A stretch of 40,502 nt of DNA from an uncultured Opitutia bacterium (GTDB taxonomy: Bacteria; Verrucomicrobiota; Verrucomicrobiia; Opitutales; Opitutaceae). Below the pieces are notes generated by a model. It was given only the letters and a program-made list of their open reading frames with translations. It was not told where the DNA came from and searched no databases. The stretch spans positions 1 to 40,502 of the forward strand of contig CAIOAO010000004.1 in the NCBI GenBank assembly GCA_903855985.1. Reading direction: 5' to 3'. Below, piece after piece: positions 39,527-40,502 of the stretch (the stretch's first letter is position 1; every line of letters starts with the position of its first letter). Made by a program: the position numbers and the translations under genes.

Positions 39527-39562
39527 TGGGGCACATCCATTGCTCAAGGATGGGCCACTATG
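39527..39562 (+). promoter_or_regulatory. Hairpin over the dnaK ribosome-binding site, candidate RNA thermometer
   Basis: CATCC (39534-39538) pairs with GGATG (39548-39552) around a 9-nt loop, and GGC (39530-39532) with GCC (39554-39556) below one mismatch. The only Shine-Dalgarno-like sequence, AAGGA (39546-39550), ends 9 nt before the ATG and lies in this stem and loop. Melting on heating would free it. No CIRCE element is seen upstream. A second small hairpin GGCCT/AGGCC lies at 39460-39474. Confidence 0.45.
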
Positions 39563-40502
39563 AGCAGAATTTTAGGCATCGATCTCGGCACCACCAACTC
39601 CTGCATGGCAGTCATGGAGGGCGGCGAACCCGTCGTCATTCCGAACGCCGAGGGCGCGCGCACGACGCCGTCCGTGGTCGCATTCACCAAATCCGGTGAG
39701 CGTCTCGTCGGCCAGGCGGCCAAGCGCCAGGCGGTGACCAATCCCACCAACACCATCTTTTCCGCCAAGCGGCTGATCGGGCGTAAGTTCTCCGAGGTCA
39801 GCGCCGAGGCCAAGAACATGCCGTTCAAGGTCGTCGAGGGCAAGAATGGCGACGCGTACATCGAGGTTAAGTCCGGCGACAAGACCGAGCAATTCGCGGC
39901 GCAGCAGATTGCGGCGTTTGTGCTCGGCAAGTTGAAGGCCGACGCCGAGGCCTACCTCGGCGAGAAGGTCACGCAGGCTGTCATCACGGTCCCCGCCTAT
40001 TTCAACGACTCGCAGCGCCAGGCCACAAAGGATGCCGGCAAGATCGCCGGCCTCGACGTGCTCCGCATCATCAACGAGCCGACCGCGGCGTCGCTGGCCT
40101 ACGGCCTCGACAAGAAGAAGGACGAGAAGATCGCGGTGTTCGACCTCGGCGGCGGCACGTTTGACGTGTCCGTGCTCGAGATCGGCGACGGCGTCTTCGA
40201 GGTGAAGGCCACCAATGGTGATACGCACCTCGGCGGTGACAACTGGGACGATGCCCTCATCGGCTGGCTCGTCGAAACTTTCAAGAAGGACAATGGCATC
40301 GATCTCCGCAAAGACCCGATGGCGCTCCAGCGCCTGAAGGAAGAGGCTGAGAAGGCCAAGATCGCGCTTTCCTCCACCCAATCCGTGGACATCAACCTGC
40401 CGTTCATCACGGCGGACGCCTCCGGCCCGAAGCACCTCAACGTGCAGCTCAGCCGCGCGAAGATGGAGCAGATCTGCGACTCGCTGTTCGAGCGTTGCAT
40501 CG
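39560..40502 (+). CDS. dnaK: Chaperone DnaK (Hsp70), N-terminal part
   Basis: The gene starts at 39560 and runs off the right edge; 314 residues of the ATPase domain are seen. Signatures: [20 protein letters not shown] (phosphate 1), [40 protein letters not shown] (connect 1) and [18 protein letters not shown] (phosphate 2), [14 protein letters not shown]. It folds proteins together with DnaJ and GrpE, which are not in view. A leader of about 210 bp separates it from the divergent LON-domain gene and contains the hairpin over its ribosome-binding site. Confidence 0.97.
   Translation, partial: MSRILGIDLGTTNSCMAVMEGGEPVVIPNAEGARTTPSVVAFTKSGERLVGQAAKRQAVTNPTNTIFSAKRLIGRKFSEVSAEAKNMPFKVVEGKNGDAYIEVKSGDKTEQFAAQQIAAFVLGKLKADAEAYLGEKVTQAVITVPAYFNDSQRQATKDAGKIAGLDVLRIINEPTAASLAYGLDKKKDEKIAVFDLGGGTFDVSVLEIGDGVFEVKATNGDTHLGGDNWDDALIGWLVETFKKDNGIDLRKDPMALQRLKEEAEKAKIALSSTQSVDINLPFITADASGPKHLNVQLSRAKMEQICDSLFERCI

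Noticed and set aside
39348-39559. CIRCE (HrcA) element upstream of dnaK
   Set aside because: No GCACTC/GAGTGC inverted repeat is present in the whole gap.
1-40502. CRISPR array or insertion sequence
   Set aside because: No regularly spaced repeats and no transposase gene seen anywhere in the window.

Overview
The window is high-GC bacterial chromosome that looks like the verrucomicrobial family Opitutaceae. This is inferred from gene content and style: a short eukaryote-type (GSII) glutamine synthetase, an eIF1/SUI1-like factor, fungal-type LeuA, SRP RNA directly upstream of dnaX, and many palindromic intergenic repeats of kinds familiar from Verrucomicrobia and Planctomycetes. No marker gene fixes the taxon. 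Most of the window is ordinary core genome, with two disturbed stretches, at about 20.8-23.1 kb and 26.1-28.5 kb.

Layout. 0-6.3 kb holds a MarR (MhqR-like) regulator with a ring-cleaving VOC dioxygenase, rpiB with a GNAT gene, two paralogous BamE-like lipoproteins with a HAD phosphatase gene between them, a divergent AraC/PhyH pair and a DMT exporter. 6.3-12.0 kb is a complete 2-oxoglutarate dehydrogenase operon (odhA-odhB-lpd, minus strand) ending in a strong terminator. 12.2-17.3 kb holds a small protein with a SUI1 factor, a GNAT, metF with a palindromic operator, rlmN and leuA. 17.5-18.9 kb is an ECF sigma / membrane anti-sigma candidate / Spy-like operon with a candidate autoregulatory promoter. 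19.0-20.8 kb has the 4.5S-type SRP RNA and dnaX; dnaX carries an A10G slippery run that would produce a short (gamma-like) and a long (tau-like) subunit by -1 frameshifting.

Disturbed stretches. Downstream of dnaX a 54-bp piece of its 3' end is repeated (53/54 identical) 2.2 kb away. The two copies bracket a lower-GC segment carrying a 7TMR-DISM histidine kinase that is split by a single in-frame TAA. This looks like an integration scar at the dnaX 3' end, although no integrase remains. Next come a three-gene minus-strand module (miniature kinase-like protein, PP2C phosphatase, gamma-glutamylcyclotransferase-like protein) and GSII glutamine synthetase behind a plausible sigma-54 promoter. The 26.1-28.5 kb stretch is a patchwork: two similar palindromes, an unrecognised three-TM coiled-coil protein, a fragment of PTS enzyme I, a tiny two-TM protein, and a CHASE2 adenylate/guanylate cyclase that has lost its N-terminus.

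The rest (30.5-40.5 kb) returns to core genes: ilvB, a ymdB-type phosphodiesterase, accA, a TPR protein, yceI, queA, three small envelope proteins, tRNA-Thr(CGU), a Lon-N-domain protein and the start of dnaK. The dnaK ribosome-binding region lies in a hairpin that could act as an RNA thermometer. Rho-independent terminators are clear after lpd, glnA, the two-TM gene, ilvB, yceI and the tRNA.
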